A stretch of DNA of 64,000 bases from [Phialemoniopsis] sp. UDSM-2020 (GCA_018873225.1 JAEILZ010000003.1:2790001-2854000); one strand, 5' to 3'; counted from the stretch's first letter, positions 21,956 to 33,949 are shown. The notes: generated by a model not told the origin, from the sequence alone. Numbers and translations: made by a program.

Positions 21956-24018
21956 CTACACTGGCATGGACTCGTCCGCGTTGACGGCCGCCTGCGTCTC
22001 ACAGCCCTGCGCGAAGAATATCCTCGCGGGCTGATCATAATCGTTCTCAATACTGTAAAAGTTGCCTAACCATCGCGCAAAGAAAGGTCAGCATGATCAA
22101 GTTCCATTCCATTTGATATGGGAAAAAGAAGGGAAATACGGACCTCTGGGCACAAACCACATGCCGCCCTTGCTGATGCGGAACTGCGTCTCGTTGACGG
22201 TGACCTGGACGCGGCCGGTAAAGACGAAAAAGGTCATGTGCATCTTGCGCGAGTTCTTGGGCCGCTTGACGCTGCCGGGCGGCATGTCGACGACGCCGGC
22301 GCCAAAGTAGGGGGTGCTGAGCGTCTTGGCGAAGCGGAAGTCGCCGTTACGGACGTCGCGCGTCTGCACCGCGGCGCTCGACAGGGCCACCTGCTCGTCC
22401 GTGATCTCGAGCTCGTCGTCCATGCCCGGCGGGTTGAGCTCGTGCTCGGCCTTCCACACGACCACCTCGCAGACCACCTCCCCGGGGTCCTCCTCCCAGG
22501 GCTCGGCCGGCTCGTCATCTTCGTCGTCCTCCTCGGCCGCCCGGCGCTTCTTTGACTTGCTTGAAGCTGCGGGACGGCGCTTGCTCGATTTGGACTTGTG
22601 CGGCGCGACCTCCTCCTCGACACGGTATACCTCCTTGATAGCGGGCAGGACGAAGCGGCTAGCACCCTTGCCGCGACCAGATTGGTCCTCGACCACCTCG
22701 GACTGATCAAACTCGACGTGCTCGTTGCGCCAGAAGGCGAGAGGCTTGAACGAGTTGCGCCCAGAGCGTGTCCTGAGCATGCCGGCATCGCCAGGCACCT
22801 CGCGTCGGCTGATGACCAGACCGCGGGCCTTGGGCAGCGGCGGGCCGCGCGTGATGACAACAGACTCGTCGCCGACGTTGGACGACTTGCGCTTGCGGCC
22901 GCGCTTGGCTTTTGGCGCTGCGTCGGCCGGCCTAGAGGAAGACTCGCCCTCGTCGGCTGTCTCGGAAACGGCCCGCTTGGCGGGTTTCCTGCCTCTGCCC
23001 TTGGCCGGTGCCTCCGCCCGTTGACGCTTCGGCTGCGGTGCTTCCTCCTCTGCCTCCTGTCCCTCGTTGGGTGAGCTGCGTCCTGCTTTCCGTCGTTTGG
23101 GCGCCGGTTCTGCCACGTCTTCTGATTCCTCAACGACTGCTTTATTCTTGGCAGGGCGTCCACGTCTTTTCGCCGGCACTACGGGCGCCTCGTCTTCCTC
23201 TGATGCAGGTTCGGGCTCGTCATCCTGTGCGGCCTCTTCTTGATCCTCTTCCTCCTCCGGCTCCGCCTCGGATTCATCGTAGTCACCGGGCGCGTCTAGC
23301 ATCTGCATCGAGTCGTCGCCATCTGCTGAATCATGGTTGCCGTGCAGGATCTCCTCTTCATCATCTTCCTCGGAGCGATCTCTACTGAACCGACTGCTCG
23401 CGCCGTTCGTCCTGGCCCCATTGGCCATAGGTCTGGGTAGGTTGCGCGCCTCGGCGCCAAAGTTGAGCCGCCTGTTGACCGTCTTCGTTTGGCTGGGCTC
23501 GTTCTCCCTGTTTGGCGACGATGACCGCACCGGATTCCTAATCGCGGGAGACTGCAGATACGTCTTGATTGGCGACCTGGCGCGCGGAATGGGGAGGCGG
23601 TTGCCGTTCTGGCCGTTGATGAGGGTGGCCGGGTCCGGTCCGGAGGCTGGTGGGGTGAGGACGTCCTTTGTTAGCAGGCCGGTTTCTTTGTTGCGCGACA
23701 GCAACAAAACATGCGATTGTTCTTACCTGTCGTCAGGTCCATATCTGCCTCGCCGTCGTCGGAGTCGTTGCCGCCCTTTTCGGGGGACGAGAAGATGTCA
23801 TCGATTGGCTGCATGCCATACTCGTCTCGAATGCCCGTGTCCTTCAGAGTGACTCCTGTTTTCCTGCGCACAAGAGAACACACAGAAAAGGTCAGCGCGA
23901 ACGCTCCCAGTAAAAGTCATGGAACTCGGATCTAGACGTACCGGCCCCTCTCGCCGAGAGCGTAAACATGCTCGTTTGGCGCAGTGCTGCGCCGTTGGCT
24001 CCCCTGAAGGCGAGCCAT
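21956..24018 (-). CDS. Inner kinetochore protein CENP-C/Mif2
   Basis: Exons on the minus strand: 23942-24018, 23727-23863, 22144-23646, 21956-22065; 1827 nt, 608 aa. Domains in order: an N-terminal Mif2 segment (TGVTLKDTGIRDEYGMQPID), a long acidic then Lys/Arg-rich disordered linker with AT-hook-like RGRP and GRGRKPAK stretches, the CENP-C motif RTRSGRNSFKPLAFWRNE near 361-378, and the cupin dimerisation domain (about 500-608) with TLSTPYFGAGVVDMPPGSVK. The CENP-C motif binds the CENP-A nucleosome, the N-terminus binds the Mis12 complex, and the cupin dimerises. The last exon (GNFYSIENDYDQPARIFFAQ) completes the cupin and confirms the splice. The gene is divergent from RNH201 over 554 bp. 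Confidence 0.95.
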
Positions 24019-24572
24019 GGCGCGTCGTCGGGTCGTTAATTTAGTAGTAGTTGAGAGCTATCGTCGCGTCCGGCAAAGCAGCCGCAAAAGTACAGTAACG
24101 AGTCCAGTCGCAGCGATCGACGTGAAGCACTGGAGATCAAAAGCAAATATGGTTCCAGCTGGAGCAGATGTGTAGAACCGGGAAGAGGCGCATCAATCAG
24201 TGTTTACCCTGGACGAGAAGATGCGGGACATGGGTCGAAACGTCTTTGTGCTTTGTGGTGGTGGTTGTTTGTTGGTGTGGTGTGGTGCATTAATTTTGGT
24301 TGCCCGCTTTGCCCCTTGTCTTGCAGAGGCGCGCGCATGGCTAGATTGATTGGCTGCATTCGTCAGCGAGGTGGGAAAACGCGTCTCCCGGACGCGTCTC
24401 AATGCGGAGGGTGACCCCACCACAATTCAATTGAACCCCGGAGGGAGATAGATTCACTATCTCGTTGTATGATTTTGAACAAGTGTTGAATCCGAACATT
24501 TTACAGAAGAGATTGACTTGGTGCTGCGATTATAACACTACTACACGGCTCCAATCCCGCTCGAAGCCCATC
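24019..24572. promoter_or_regulatory. Divergent promoter of CENP-C and RNase H2A
   Basis: 554 bp between start codons. It contains two ACGCGTC copies near 24379 and 24393 (MluI-box-like ACGCGT), the site used by MBF for G1/S genes in yeasts. Both flanking genes serve chromosome duplication, so shared cell-cycle control is plausible. No other gene seen. Confidence 0.45.
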
Positions 24573-25694
24573 ATGGAGGACTCACAGCCCACCGAGGAGA
24601 CCATCGCCCTCGAGACCCCGGCCGACGACGTCTTCGTCCCGCCCTCCATCGACGAGCCCGCCCTCCTCACCGGCGACACCTACACCTACTTCTGCCCCGT
24701 TCCGCCCAGCCTGCTCCCTCCCTCCTCATCCTCACAGCCCTCAGGCGCCCCATCAGAGACAGCCGGCGTCGGCGCCGCCACTGCCGATGACACCTCCGCC
24801 GGCCCGCCCTGCGTCCTCGGCGTCGACGAGGCCGGCCGCGGCCCCGTCCTAGGCCCCATGGTCTACGGCGTCTTCTACCTGCCCGTCCCGCTGTCCGACC
24901 CCCTCCTGCGCACCGCCCACCACTTCGACGACTCCAAGGTCCTGACGCCCGCCGTCCGCTCCTCGCTCATGGAGGCCCTCTGCACCCCCGGGTCCGACCT
25001 GCACTCGTCGTGCGGCTGGGCCGTCTCGGCCCTATCGGCCCGCGACATCGGCGCGGGGATGCTGCGCGGCGGCACCGCCGCCGCCTATAACCTCAACGCG
25101 CAGGCCTTTGACGCCACTGTCGCGCTCATCAGGGGCGTCATGGCGCGCGGCGTCAACGTGCGCGAGATCTACGTCGACACCGTCGGCCCGCCCCGCCCTT
25201 ACCAGGCTCGCCTCGAGCGCGTCTTCCCCACGGCCCAGATCACCGTCGCCTCCAAGGCCGACAGCCTGTACCCGTGCGTCAGCGCCGCGAGTGTCTGCGC
25301 CAAGGTGACGAGGGACGTGGCGCTCGAGGTGCAGTACGGCATCCACACGCGCGCCGCGCCCCCCAATGCAGGTGGCGAGCAGATGGACGTCGACGGCGAG
25401 GCGGAGGAGGGCTGGGGTTCGGGGTACCCCTCCGATGGGAGGTGTACGGCGTGGCTGAGGAGGAATATGCACCCCGTCTTCGGCTGGGGTCCCGAGTGCC
25501 GCTTCAGCTGGGGCACGGTCAAGGACATGCTGGAGGCGAACAAGGGTAGTACTGTCAAAGTGGAGTGGCCCGTCGATGACGACGGCGAGTCCAGCAAGAT
25601 GACAGACTTCTTCGTCTCGGGTGGTGACCGCGATAAGGATTCTGACGAGCTGGGGACGTGGTTCGGAACTCCTGTTGGCCTCGAGGCTTTTTGA
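24573..25694 (+). CDS. RNH201: Ribonuclease H2 catalytic subunit A
   Basis: Intronless, 373 aa. It removes RNA from RNA:DNA hybrids and single ribonucleotides from DNA, in a complex with subunits B and C in the nucleus. Type 2 RNase H motifs are clear: VLGVDEAGRGPVLGPMVYG near residue 82 with the first Asp-Glu pair, FDDSKVLTP, IYVDTVGPP with a third acid and SKADSLYPCVSAASVCAKVTRD with the fourth. The N-terminal 70 residues are Pro/Ser-rich. An inserted acidic loop (about 25370-25425) follows the catalytic core, as in some fungi. The frame is open 36 codons upstream but only from a TTG, so the first ATG is used. It is convergent with SEY1 (194 bp gap). Confidence 0.95.
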   Translation: MEDSQPTEETIALETPADDVFVPPSIDEPALLTGDTYTYFCPVPPSLLPPSSSSQPSGAPSETAGVGAATADDTSAGPPCVLGVDEAGRGPVLGPMVYGVFYLPVPLSDPLLRTAHHFDDSKVLTPAVRSSLMEALCTPGSDLHSSCGWAVSALSARDIGAGMLRGGTAAAYNLNAQAFDATVALIRGVMARGVNVREIYVDTVGPPRPYQARLERVFPTAQITVASKADSLYPCVSAASVCAKVTRDVALEVQYGIHTRAAPPNAGGEQMDVDGEAEEGWGSGYPSDGRCTAWLRRNMHPVFGWGPECRFSWGTVKDMLEANKGSTVKVEWPVDDDGESSKMTDFFVSGGDRDKDSDELGTWFGTPVGLEAF

Positions 25695-25888
25695 AATCAC
25701 AATGTCATGCATGGTTTGGAGCTTTGGAGTTTCCGGGTTGGTTAATTCATATCCATTAGTAGTTACTAGTTCATCCAAAACATCGTCGCCGAGTACCAAT
25801 AGTCTCGCGCGCATTGCCATCCATTCGTCATCCGTATCGTCTGCGTATTGATACTTTTTAGGTATGTATTATGTGTAGGGATGGCCTT

Positions 25889-28646
25889 CTAAATTTCGTC
25901 ATCGTCGTCGGCCGCCTCAGGCTTCTTCTTGCCCCTGCTATCCAAAGTATCCATGCTCACCGAGCTGTTCTCCCTAGCGGGCATGGCCAGCGCCTGTCGT
26001 GCTGTGTCCGAGTTCTCCAAGAAATCTCGGAGCTTCTGCTTGCCAATCTCGACGGCCTGGTTGGAAGCCGCGTTGGCCATCTGCATCATGGGGCCGAGCA
26101 GGTTGAGCGTGTAGGCCACATACGTGCCTCCCGCTGCGACCAGAATGAGGAGGAAAAGGAATGGGTTGCGCAAGACTGTGCGGATGGTTAGCCATGTCTG
26201 TAATGATCTTGGCACTGAGTAAGAGAGTAAACTTACCCATGACGATCTCGTTCCATCCGAGCACCAACAGGATGATATAAAAATACAACGGAACTTGCGT
26301 GATGCCGCCAAGCGCGCTACGCTTGGCCTCCACGTATACGCCGTCGGCCGTCTTCTTGAATCGGATGACAAGGTCCTGACGTTTGCTCTCGCTGAGCACA
26401 GTCATCTCCTCCTCGAGGCTCTTGCCCTCTTCTTCGTCGACACCACCAATTGGCGGTAGGTCCTCCTCGTCCTCTAGCTCCACGCCATGTGGCTGGGACC
26501 CGACCCAAGCCGGAAGGTCTGGCGGAGCATAGGTCTCAGCAAGCCTGAACCTTGAAAGAAGTGGGATCAGCCCAAGGGTGGACTCCCGGGCACGTGTGTA
26601 GATCCCTTCAATATCATCGCTGGGCCGCCAGATCCGGGGTACGCCAGCCTCGTCGTAACGGAACTTGTCCTCGAAGTTCTCACGCAGTTTGAGAAGGATG
26701 TTGCCCTCCATGACTTCCTCTTCAATCTTCTCGCGCAATGCGATCCAGCTCTTGCGCCGCAGGCGCCAGAGACCGACCTCTACCTCGTCCTCGCTGGCTT
26801 CAAAGCTCTTGGCCCGCTCAGTGAACCGTTCCTGAGCCTCCTTGACGATGACGACAAATACGTTCCAGATCCGGTCCCATAAGTCCTTCTCGGTCACTGG
26901 CTTCTCTCCGAGTTCGGGTGCGCCAGACCCAGCGCGACCGGAGCCCAGCTTGTTGAATTCCAGTCCAACCGCATCACCAAGGCGGGACCGAACCCAGCGC
27001 TCGACCCTGGTTGCCAGGCGGCGCATCTCCTCCTTCCTGAGGCGCGAACTGACCTCGTCTAGTTCCTTTTCAAACAGGACATACTGAGGCTTGAAGTTAG
27101 ACCAGGCAACGCCCTCGATCAGAAGACTCTGTGCTTCTTGCTTAAAAATGTCGAGTGTTTTGCTCTTCTGCTTCTCAACAATGTCGGCGAAGTCATATGC
27201 ACCACCCGACTTCTGTCCAGCCTTCACAGCGCCGCTGACCGCATCGCTAAAGGCAGTGACGCCGGCCTTGTGAGCAGCAGAAAGTTGCCCCTGGTAGAGG
27301 GCCTTGAGCCGCGCGTCAATCTTGCTCTCCAGCTCGGTACGCTTGGTAGTGTAAACGCCCTTGTGATACCTGCTGGCCTGCGTCCCAAACGCCGCCAGGC
27401 ACTTGGTCCGGGCCTCGCTGCCAGTGGGCCCCAGATTTGGAAGGACGAAGGGCCTGCCGGAGCGAGTAGCCTCAGCCTGATCCTCCTCGAGGGGGACCAG
27501 AACCGTATCGAATGCAACTAGCACCTCGCGCGAGATCTCATCGCAACGGAATTGTGCGAGCAGCTCCTGCTGAGTGGGCAAGTCCAAGTCCTTGTTATGG
27601 ACGATCTTGTCCCAGACACCTTCGGCATAGACGGAGAAACCGTCAGCCGGTATCCTGCGGTGGTACTCGGGGAGAAAGACGCCGCCGACGAACTCCTGAT
27701 CCTTTGTAGAGCGGTGGCCGGCGACAAACCTGGTGCCAAGATTTTGCACCTCAGTCACAAACTTGTCGGGCTGAAGAATCTTGTGGGGCAGCGCAGCAAA
27801 GGCGAAGTCAAAGTAATCCTCGATTTTCGAATTCTCCAGCCCTGGCGGCTTAGCAATGGACACCCAGATCTTCGTCAGATCCTGGATAAGCGTGTTTCGC
27901 AGGTTGGCCAGGGGCGTGTTGCCAATATGGTCGCGAATGACGAAGAATAGAAGCGATCGAGGGGTGGAACTACGTGCATTCGCGTCAGTAATGCGCAACA
28001 ACTCCTTCCGGGGGAATCCGAGACCTACTCTTTATCCTTCAGAAATAGCTGTAGGTTGACCTCGAAGACAGTCTTGAGAAGACCCATGTTGGCCCCCTGG
28101 TAAAGACCGACCTGATGTTCCCAAATGTTGACGATGAGAACCTCACTGGTGGCAAGTGCAAACAGAGCGCTCTTCCTTTCAAAGTCCTGGTCCTCGCCGC
28201 GCTCGCGACCATCTGTTCCCTCGACATCCATGACCAGGATGTTCTCGGCGAGCTCGACGGATCCGGCGGTCGCGTGCTTGTTCTTGGACATCCATATGCC
28301 CTTTGTGGTCTGGCGACGCTCGGCCTCGGACATGACATTGAACTCGGTGCCAAAGAGGTGGTTCAGCAGGGTCGACTTGCCGGTGGACTGAGAGCCGAAG
28401 ACGGAGATGAGGTGGTAGTTGAACCCGGCCTGGGCGACGTGGGTTTCTTGGAGGTAGGCATTGACATTTGCGCTGTCATGTATATCTGTGAGCACTGCAG
28501 TCCGCGGCGATGCGTGGTTGGGACGGAGGGAGTTTGCGACGAGCGAAAGCTTACTTGAACTCCTTTTCCTCATCGATGACCTGGATGCCATGTTCGTACT
28601 CCTTGGCGGTGGCGTCGGCGCCGACCGCAGAGAAATGGCCGTTCAT
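25889..28646 (-). CDS. SEY1: Sey1 dynamin-like ER membrane-fusion GTPase
   Basis: Exons on the minus strand: 28555-28646, 28029-28472, 26237-27969, 25889-26175; 2556 nt, 851 aa. Sey1, like atlastin and plant RHD3, fuses ER tubules to make three-way junctions. The GTPase domain has a P-loop GSQSTGKST at 57-65, a switch with Thr at 86-87, DVEGTD at 113-118 and a G4 region at FFVIRDH. A long helical bundle follows. The C-terminus has two close transmembrane helices ([18 protein letters not shown] and [20 protein letters not shown]) and a cytosolic tail. The last 61-nt intron lies between the two helices; its acceptor is CGCACAG (ag at 26176-26177), because the nearer TTACAG puts the last exon out of frame. 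Start gives the family-standard MNGHFSAVG. Confidence 0.96.
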
Positions 28647-29404
28647 CTTGGAAGAGTGCACAGCAGCAACAAGACTGCGCGTAGGTGATGTCGTCGGACT
28701 GGAAAGGGTGGGATCTTGCCCTTCTGTCTTTTTGTTGTTGCGCCGACCTTGAGATTGCGTGGAGAGGTAAAGCAGGTAAAGTGGACTATTAGGTGGGTGG
28801 AAGTGGAATGGCAATTCAGCAAAATTAATGGGCTTGTGACATCAACCCTTGTTCGCTCGAACTGGCCACCGTTGTTACAGGTGATTGGTGCGTTGCTGTA
28901 TTCTTGTGTGTACACGAATGGAGCACGTACTTACAGTATGTACATGTATCATAGGTACGTACAAGCTCTAAGTCTGGTGGGACATCAGGAGTCGACAGGG
29001 ATGAGAGCTCCTGGTCGGATCAAGTGATCAACCGGGTTCGCTGGGTCCAATTGGCTCAAGTTCAGTACTCCAGTGCTGTGATTTGGGGGTTCAACAGCAC
29101 AGCTCAAGTGCTGGCAGCGGGTGTCCACCTGTCCTCATGCCAGTTTGTGGGGTCCGGGAACCTCCAGCTGCTCATGTGGCCCTGAAAAGAAGCCCCAGCC
29201 GTTAGCGCTCCCGCATTAGAGGCCAACATCGTGACCCTTGTGTGAGGCATGAGCCTTTCCATGTATCAACTCGTGATGTTCAAGCATGCACGCACCAAGA
29301 ATATGCTCACAGTGATGGGGACTCGCTTCGAGCTTGAAACCTCGCTATATGCCGTCGACATAGCTACCTGAGGTACGAAAAAGGCGTCCAACCCTAGTTC
29401 GCCT
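28647..29404. other. SEY1 upstream region
   Basis: 758 bp between the SEY1 start and the stop of the minus-strand fructosamine kinase. It holds the SEY1 promoter and the kinase 3' UTR. Near 28915 there is a TGTACATG/TACGTA-rich stretch. No gene seen. Confidence 0.45.
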
Positions 29405-30485
29405 TTAACCGTACTTTTTAATGAGCCGCTTCATGATACTCATCGCCGAGCTTTTGTACCCGTAGCCAAACATCGCCCAATGGTTGAGTTGGTGATATCT
29501 GCGAGCACGAGTGATTAGCGATCGTACAAACGAAGACAATGTAGTGATTGCAGAGGACTCACAGTTCATAGAGCTGAACCCGGTCCTCCCACTCCTCCTT
29601 GGGCTCGGCCTTGGGCACCAGCTGCTCGTACTCCTTCCAGAAGGAACCGCCAAACCCGCCAAACATGCGCATGATCCCGAGCTCGTACTCCGAGTGCCCG
29701 TACACGCACGACGGATCATACACCACCTCCTCCGCCCCTCCCCGGCCCGCGATCCGGCCCCGCCCGTGGTTCCCACTCCAGAGGTCACCGTGCACGACGA
29801 CCGGCCGGACACCCTCGACCTGGCCCAGGAGACGCGGCACCACCACGCCGGCCGTCCGCTCTACCGCCTCGGCGAGCTGCGCGTCGGCACCCTGAGCCGC
29901 CTGCCCCTTCCGCAGGATGTGCCGCAGTCGGCAGTCGGCGTAAAAATCCGGCCAAGACTCGCGCCACGAATTGTCCTGCTCCGTGGCGCCGCAGCACGTC
30001 GGCACGGGGAAGCCAAAGGCCGGCTCGTCGCGGCCCTCCGGGACCGGGGCCGGCGTCGTGTGCAGCCGGGCGAGCTTGGCGGCCAGAGAGTTACCCGAGC
30101 CGCCGGGGGCCGATGAGCCCAGGTCGAGGAAGTCGGTGGCAAGGAAGAACTTGCCCTGCGATGAGCTCATGGCGCCGTGAGCGTGTGACCTGGGGCAAAA
30201 GTTGGGTACGGCATCGTGGATGGCGTTTAGCGACGCATGTTCGCCTGTCCTCGCGTGTAAGTTGAGATTTGCGACCGGGAGGGGGTTGCGGGGATCACCT
30301 CTAAACATCGTCTCGGCATCCTTGCCAGTTCCCGTCTTGACAAAGTAGTTCTTTTCCTGGCCATCGACGATACTTGATAGCTTGAACGTAGATGCGAAGC
30401 CAGAGCCGCCATGAGAGGCAATCTTTGTGGAAGCGAGGTCCAGGCCAAGCGCTTCGACAATGGCCGGATCTACACTAGGTGCCAT
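29405..30485 (-). CDS. Fructosamine/ketosamine-3-kinase
   Basis: Exons on the minus strand: 29563-30485 and 29405-29498; 338 aa. Enzymes of this family phosphorylate sugars bound to lysine (glycation products), which makes them unstable and repairs the protein. The kinase fold is seen as SHGGSGFASTFKLSS (nucleotide loop), Lys50 in YFVKTGTG, and the catalytic loop VVVHGDLWSGNHG with HGDLWSGN at 232-239. VYDPSCVYGHSEYELGIMRM follows as the metal-binding segment, with a Pro-Ser variant of the usual DPA. The last exon (YHQLNHWAMFGYGYKSSAM) is the family's typical C-terminal helix. No targeting signal is seen, so it is cytosolic. The ATG at 30485 is chosen; the codon before it is GTG. Confidence 0.93.
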
Positions 30486-31810
30486 CACGGAGAGCTGAAA
30501 ACGACAACAGTTACAGTCGAATGCAAGAACTAGTGTGAGAGACGCTTCTTGACATGTAGCTCACTATAGGCTACTTGATTCAACAGCGAGTCCTTTTCCA
30601 TGGTGATTGACGGGTCCAGTATTAGCTGCCACGGAACTGATAAAAAGTCCAGCAGGGTGGTGTGACGTCAAATTGTGTCAATTGATCAATTAGTTGGGTT
30701 CCTGCAGCACTCCAGCGTGATGCGACCTTGCCGCGCATGATCACATCTCGACATCACTTCAAATGCCTGTAAGCAAGCCTACTTCTAAGTCATATTTTGT
30801 AAGCGCGAGTTCTCTTTTTCAAATAAAGGTTATCAAGTTGGGGTATCTAGAGTAAGGACGGAGATGTATTTCCCGAACCGAGCAAATCACCCAGCCAAGA
30901 TGTCGGAAGTCATGCCTTCAGCACAAACCGCAGCCATAAATCCAGCCCGAATCCTTTTCCTCTGACCGCTGTCGTGTGATTCGTTCGCTCTCTCTTGCCA
31001 GATGAGTCTGGACCGCAACCAATGCGGCTCTGGTCCCGACGCCAAGGGAACGACCTCCGATGAATCATTGGCGACAGGGTCAGCTTGCGCTAGATTCAGC
31101 GCCAGACCTCTGAACCCACCCGACTTCCCAAATTACCTAGGTAGGTAATCCCGATTCCCAGAGTAAGGAATTCGGATCCCGCCCTTGCAAAGCCTTCGGA
31201 TGCTGGGCGTCTTGGGCGTAAACTCTTCCTAATCAGGCCTATTCAAGTGTGGAGTTCTGGTTGGGACGCCCTGTGCAAAGCTGGCCTGGAGCTGTGCTAA
31301 ATCCCTCGTTCCCATCTAGTCCCAGCTGAGTTCTGCCGTTCCAGGGTAATTGTCGCAAAGGAAAAGATCATCCCGCGCGGTCGTCCAATGTATGCGCCGT
31401 CGCTTGCCGGCTGTGGTCCGATCACAGCTGTCGTTGCCGGATCCCGGATAGCGGGTCATCACTATACGCCAGGACTTGTTTCTTTTCGACGACAAGGACA
31501 ATGAGCTTCCTTGAGGTAATATCCCACCCTCACCGCAGGTCGCTCGGTTTTTGTATAGTGTTGTATGTCAAGAGAGATTCGATGTGGTGAAGAGCGACGG
31601 CCGTGGGGCGGGCGAGTGTAGACGGGGGAGTATCGGTGTAAGTGTCGGGGGATAAGAGCCGGGCGTGTAAGTCGTGGCGAACGACCGCCAAACACGCGCA
31701 ATCTCGACTGGAGTGGAAGACCAAAAAAAAGTTGAAAGGAGAAGTCCAAGTCCACAATCCTTTGGTTAGGATCTCTCTTGTTCCGTTGACATTTCCCAAG
31801 CAACTCTTCT
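30486..31810. other. Intergenic region
   Basis: 1.3 kb without a supportable gene. It holds a perfect inverted repeat at 31132-31149. Minus-strand frames at 31316-31803 and 31530-32072 have no motif and overlap the small gene at 31811-32167 in a shifted frame. Confidence 0.4.
31132..31149. repeat. Short perfect inverted repeat
   Basis: ATTACCTA, two-base spacer GG, then TAGGTAAT. Eight-base arms pair exactly. Similar CCTAGGTAGGTA-type sequences are frequent between genes in filamentous ascomycetes. Confidence 0.8.
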
Positions 31811-32167
31811 TTAATATCGCTGAAAGCTGGAGATGCTCTCGGTGTCGTAACCCCTGGTGGGAGCGTGCTCGATCTCCTCCGTGAGAGGCTTCATGGATGA
31901 CATGCTTCCAATGCTGCCCTTGTGCTTCAGCTTGCGAGCGAGGGCTTGCTTTCCCCACGACGACGCAGGAGAAGAGGCAGGCGATGTCTTCTTGGCCGGG
32001 GCTGCGCTGGGTGCCTTGGTGTGCGGCGAGGGAGATCCCGGAGGTGCATTCCAGCAAGTGCTGCATGGGCACATGGGCGCCTTGTTGATTTGCTGGCCCA
32101 TAGGAAGGGTATTGGGGTTCGGGCCGGCGTAGATGAGCTCACGGGGCCAGAAAGACTTGGAAGGCAT
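31811..32167 (-). CDS. Small uncharacterised Ser/Pro/Lys-rich protein
   Basis: Single exon, 118 aa. It starts MPSKSFWPRELIYAGPNPN and has a compact Cys motif (CPCSTCW) near residue 33, a Pro/Ser/Ala/Lys-rich middle, and ends in a distinctive GYDTESISSFQRY. The ordered ends and low-complexity middle resemble small fungal proteins of unknown role. No signal peptide or membrane helix is seen. The three close Cys could bind metal. The plus strand carries overlapping frames, but they lack such structure. The start is the first ATG; no intron is needed. Confidence 0.6.
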   Translation of the reverse strand: MPSKSFWPRELIYAGPNPNTLPMGQQINKAPMCPCSTCWNAPPGSPSPHTKAPSAAPAKKTSPASSPASSWGKQALARKLKHKGSIGSMSSMKPLTEEIEHAPTRGYDTESISSFQRY

Positions 32168-33949
32168 CTTGGCAGTAGGTTTGTTTGTGTGTGATCTTGA
32201 GAGTGCTGTTTAGGTCCTAGTCCTGGGGTGTTGACTGATGATGTTCAGGGTTGTGGTAGTTGCGAAAGGTAGGAGCCTTCGAACTCGCGGAACTGAGCTT
32301 CAAGAACTTTATCTGGAAGAGATTTGAATTTAATCTCCAGAAGACCAGAGATTAAAGTGACAGGAAGAAAGCGGCGGCAGTGAAGAGTGAAAAGCAAATC
32401 CGGGGGACAGTGAATACACTTATACAAGATCCCGAGCTGGCGCCGGCATGACAGGGTGCCCTCACCCTGAGCTCACAGCACTTAGTGAAGTGGGTTAGCT
32501 TCCGAGGGTCCACCGGCATCTCACCGTACTGCACCGGTTATCGACAACACCCACAGCGAGTGCCCTCTTCTTGCCGAATTAGCGCGCCAAACTAACTGCC
32601 CCGGAAAAGGATCACTGCCAAAAAGCCACTGTCTTATCTCTTGGCTTGGGGTCAAGCCGGGTGGCTTTTCCAGGCCCTTGAGGTCGGGAGTCTAAGTGTG
32701 CCTCGCTCGTACTCCAGCTCCATCAATCTATTATCCATTCGGGCATCTTGACTTGCAATGAAGCTTTATGGATGTATACCACCCACTGGAAAGGGAAACA
32801 ACTGCGTCTCAAGAAGACCTGGCTCAGCTGCGCCTTGTCTTCACCTTGGAGCACGCAGCAAGACCAACAAGCACACACCACCTGCGCAGCGTTGCAGCAC
32901 TTACATACTTTCGCCGCTCTACACGCCGGTTACGCCTAACGAAAAAAGTAACCTACAAGGAACGGCTTCTTACAGCCACAAAAAGCCCAACACAGCACAC
33001 GGCCCCCAACAAAGTCAAGGTTGACTTCAGCTGGGAAGCACGCTGCACAATAGAAAGAAAAAGAAAGAAAAAGAAATCTTCTCCTGCAAGGTGCTTCGGG
33101 ATTCAGCAATTATCCCAAGCCAGGCAGAGGCTCGCCGGACATTGGCTGGCCTCTTCCGTGGCCAGTGGCGCCGAACCGAACTTTCCCCGAGAGATGTCCA
33201 CGAATGGCTTTGAGACCCAGCGATACCTCCCGTCCGTGTTGCAACGGCCACTAAATAAGCTCAAACGGTCGTTTGCATTTGAGAAGGTTTCTTTGGTCGT
33301 TTTGTCACATCAACCTGGTATACTTCTCGAAGCAAGGATACATATAACCTAGCGATCTAACAGCCTTGACTGCCGGCGGCCATCCTTCGACAGTGTCACT
33401 CCCGACCGGACCGGGCGGCCTGGCCTTACAACGTCAAACCCTTACAACGGGAACTGCCGCACATGGCTTCTACAAAGATCACCCTCGGTAGGGAGGCTTG
33501 CCATTTGAGGGACCGATGACCTCACCATGCTTCGACCTGAGGCAACCCCGAAGAGGCCCAGCACAGGATACGACGCTTTTCAGGCGATCAATCATGCCTA
33601 GGCAACATCTCGTGCAAGCAAAGGTAGAGTATATGTGTATCACTGACACAAGAATCCGTAAATTATGACAAGAGGGAAACAGATGCGATGATTTGATGCC
33701 GCTCCCCCAGCTAGGAAGCCCGCATCTATGCATTAGACTCGCCCTGTGTCCCGTATTCCTCTAACACGCAGTTTTCATATAATCGCACAGCCCTTGAGTC
33801 CCCTCCTTTCGTTCCACCTTCCCGTCGGCAAGTTGTACATGTGAGTTATTCGATGATTGCAAAAGGAAAATAGGGAGGAGGTGTGTATGTTGTGTTGTGT
33901 GCGAGAGAAGCCGACCATTCTATACCCGGATGTGTTACTGTTAGGAAAT
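32168..33949. other. Intergenic region
   Basis: 1.8 kb between the small-gene promoter and the end of LSC2. A 194-codon plus-strand frame at 32768-33352 is Arg/Thr-rich without motif and contains a purine tract (33050-33080, AAAGAAAAAG units). I do not accept it as a gene. Nothing else seen. Confidence 0.4.

Noticed and set aside
24465..24572. 36-codon N-terminal extension of RNase H2A as an alternative targeting peptide
   Set aside because: The extension has no ATG and opens only from TTG, so the ATG at 24573 is kept.
32768..33352. 194-codon plus-strand frame in the spacer before LSC2
   Set aside because: Arg/Thr/Lys-rich with no motif, runs through a purine tract, and has no supporting promoter or homology I recognise.
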